NCBI RefSeq assembly: GCF_000980895.1
Contig: NZ_LAZX01000091.1
Span: 62,001-126,000 of the forward strand
Direction: 5' to 3'
Source of the DNA: Sphingomonas sp. Ag1
GTDB lineage: Bacteria > Pseudomonadota > Alphaproteobacteria > Sphingomonadales > Sphingomonadaceae
DNA: 64,000 bases
The notes below the pieces were generated by a model that saw only the letters and a program-made list of their open reading frames with translations, searched no databases and had not been told where the DNA came from. The position numbers and the translations under genes are program-made. Shown here piece after piece: positions 63,151-64,000 of this stretch. How positions within the stretch are numbered: position 1 is the stretch's first letter; each line of letters begins with the position of its first letter.

Positions 63151-64000
63151 TTAGCGGCAGGTGTCGCCCGCCCCGCTGTCCAGATCGAGGCAGCGGCCAT
63201 CCAGTCCCTTCACCGGCAGGTTGATCGTCGCGGCCAGCGTCGGGACGATGTCCACCGTTTCGATCGACTGCGGCTGTTCAAAGCCGGCCATCCCCTTGCG
63301 CCAGAACAGGATCGGCACGCGGCGGTCGTAATCCCACGGGCTGCCATGCGTGGCGACATAGCCCGGACCCGGCTTCGCAATTCCGCTGACGCGGGGCTTC
63401 AGCATGATCAGCAGGTCGCCCGAGCGTTCGGGATCGTAGGAGGCGTGCGCGCGCTGCTCCAGCGTCCAGGCTTCGGGCGGCAGGTCCGGGATCGTCGCCG
63501 CGGCAATCTGCTCGCGGGTCAGAACGGTGGCGACCTGCGGGAAGGCGCTGATCCGCTTCACCGCCTCGGCGAGCACCGCCTTGCGGCGGTTCGCCGGTAC
63601 CGTGTTGGAGACATAGACGTCACCTTCCGAACCCAGCAGAACCGGTCCGGCGATACGCAGCTGCTTGCCGATTTCGGCGCCGATGTCGCGCACCGACAGT
63701 GCGGGGGTGACTCGCGTCTCACCCGGCATGCCGCGCTGCTGCTGCCGCTCGGTCGCGTCATGGCCGCCATGGTCGGCGGTCAGCACCACCTGATAGTCGA
63801 TCCCCCAGGAATCGAGCGCGGCGAAGAAGCCGCCCAGCGTCTTGTCGAGCTCCGCCATCTGCAGGCACATCTCGCCGCCGCCCGGGCCATAGCCGTGGCC
63901 GACATAATCGGTCGCCGACGCGCCGATCGAGATGATGTCAGGCGCGTCGCCCTGGCCCAGCTTCATGTCCTGGATCAGCCCGGCGGCGATCGCGAACACC
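63151..64000 (-). CDS. Alkaline phosphatase superfamily protein (nucleotide pyrophosphatase/PafA-like), N-terminus outside window
   Basis: The frame is open at the right edge, so only the C-terminal 283 residues are seen. Metal-site motifs are visible: SIGASATDYVGHGYGPGG (Asp and His ligands), VVLTADHGGHDATERQQQ (Asp-His), and near the end VATHGSPWDYDRRVPILFWR (His ligand). These are the second-half ligands of alkaline phosphatase/NPP enzymes, which hydrolyse phosphate mono- or diesters in the periplasm. The nucleophile lies beyond the window. The C-terminus ends with two cysteines (GRCLDLDSGAGDTCR), a likely disulphide. Confidence 0.93.
   Translation of the reverse strand, partial: VFAIAAGLIQDMKLGQGDAPDIISIGASATDYVGHGYGPGGGEMCLQMAELDKTLGGFFAALDSWGIDYQVVLTADHGGHDATERQQQRGMPGETRVTPALSVRDIGAEIGKQLRIAGPVLLGSEGDVYVSNTVPANRRKAVLAEAVKRISAFPQVATVLTREQIAAATIPDLPPEAWTLEQRAHASYDPERSGDLLIMLKPRVSGIAKPGPGYVATHGSPWDYDRRVPILFWRKGMAGFEQPQSIETVDIVPTLAATINLPVKGLDGRCLDLDSGAGDTCR

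Overview
The window looks like a chromosomal segment from an alphaproteobacterium of the order Sphingomonadales (Sphingomonas or a close relative). This rests on strongly GC-rich DNA with GC-loaded third positions, tightly overlapping operons, a DUF2497/PopZ-like polar protein, the TimA-SecB-MltA-Smr neighbourhood, an alphaproteobacterial-type GTTC-N7-GTTC element, and accessory genes of the exosortase A (PEP-CTERM) system. Nothing points to a prophage, plasmid, transposon or CRISPR array; most of the window is ordinary core genome. The species call is inference.

Layout. 1-3.7 kb: truncated CPA2 antiporter and a DUF423 membrane protein, then aroK-aroB-DUF2256 on the minus strand joined by 4-base and 1-base overlaps. 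3.8-7.6 kb: small membrane peptide, large secreted unknown, xerD, accA, ended by a strong bidirectional terminator. 7.6-9.0 kb: two Flp-type pilins, a MutT-like NUDIX hydrolase, a tiny membrane ORF and tRNA-Cys(GCA). 9.1-17.8 kb: Pcm-like methyltransferase, TolC-family channel, PopZ-like protein, S9 peptidase, valS and a secreted choice-of-anchor A protein with a PEP-CTERM-like tail. 18-24.7 kb: acnA, then an exosortase A-associated pair (O-glycosylation ligase with a 45-residue partner ORF, divergent from a glycosyltransferase and a proline-rich membrane protein). 24.7-26.5 kb: small genes around an S24/HTH regulator whose divergent promoter region holds a perfect palindrome and a GTTC-N7-GTTC motif.

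26.5-32.6 kb: tamA-tamB. 32.7-36.8 kb: polysaccharide export operon (Wza-like lipoprotein, beta-barrel OM protein with a frameshift in a G5 tract, Wzc-like co-polymerase/kinase). 36.9-39.4 kb: a PadR regulator under a perfect 20-bp palindrome, a divergent FtsW/RodA (SEDS)-like membrane protein and a membrane-anchored esterase; this is the least familiar module. 39.7-41.7 kb: polyprenyl-phosphate sugar transferase and a small membrane ORF. 41.7-50.7 kb: secB-murJ-trpS (minus), timA-mltA-smr (plus), priA, xerC. 50.7-51.2 kb: non-coding stretch with several hairpins and a possible 17-residue peptide. 51.2-55.4 kb: EAL protein, TPR sensor hybrid kinase and single-domain response regulator, forming a signalling operon. 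55.4-64 kb: hydroxyacid dehydrogenase, M48 protease with PDZ-like insert, cysS, rpsU, FKBP isomerase, EthD protein, aldehyde dehydrogenase, secreted beta-helix protein and a phosphatase running off the right edge.

Themes: envelope biogenesis recurs throughout (TamAB, MurJ, MltA, SecB, Wza/Wzc, sugar transferase, O-glycosylation ligase, SEDS-like protein). All start sites, products and regulatory sites below come from reading the sequence only; no database search was possible.
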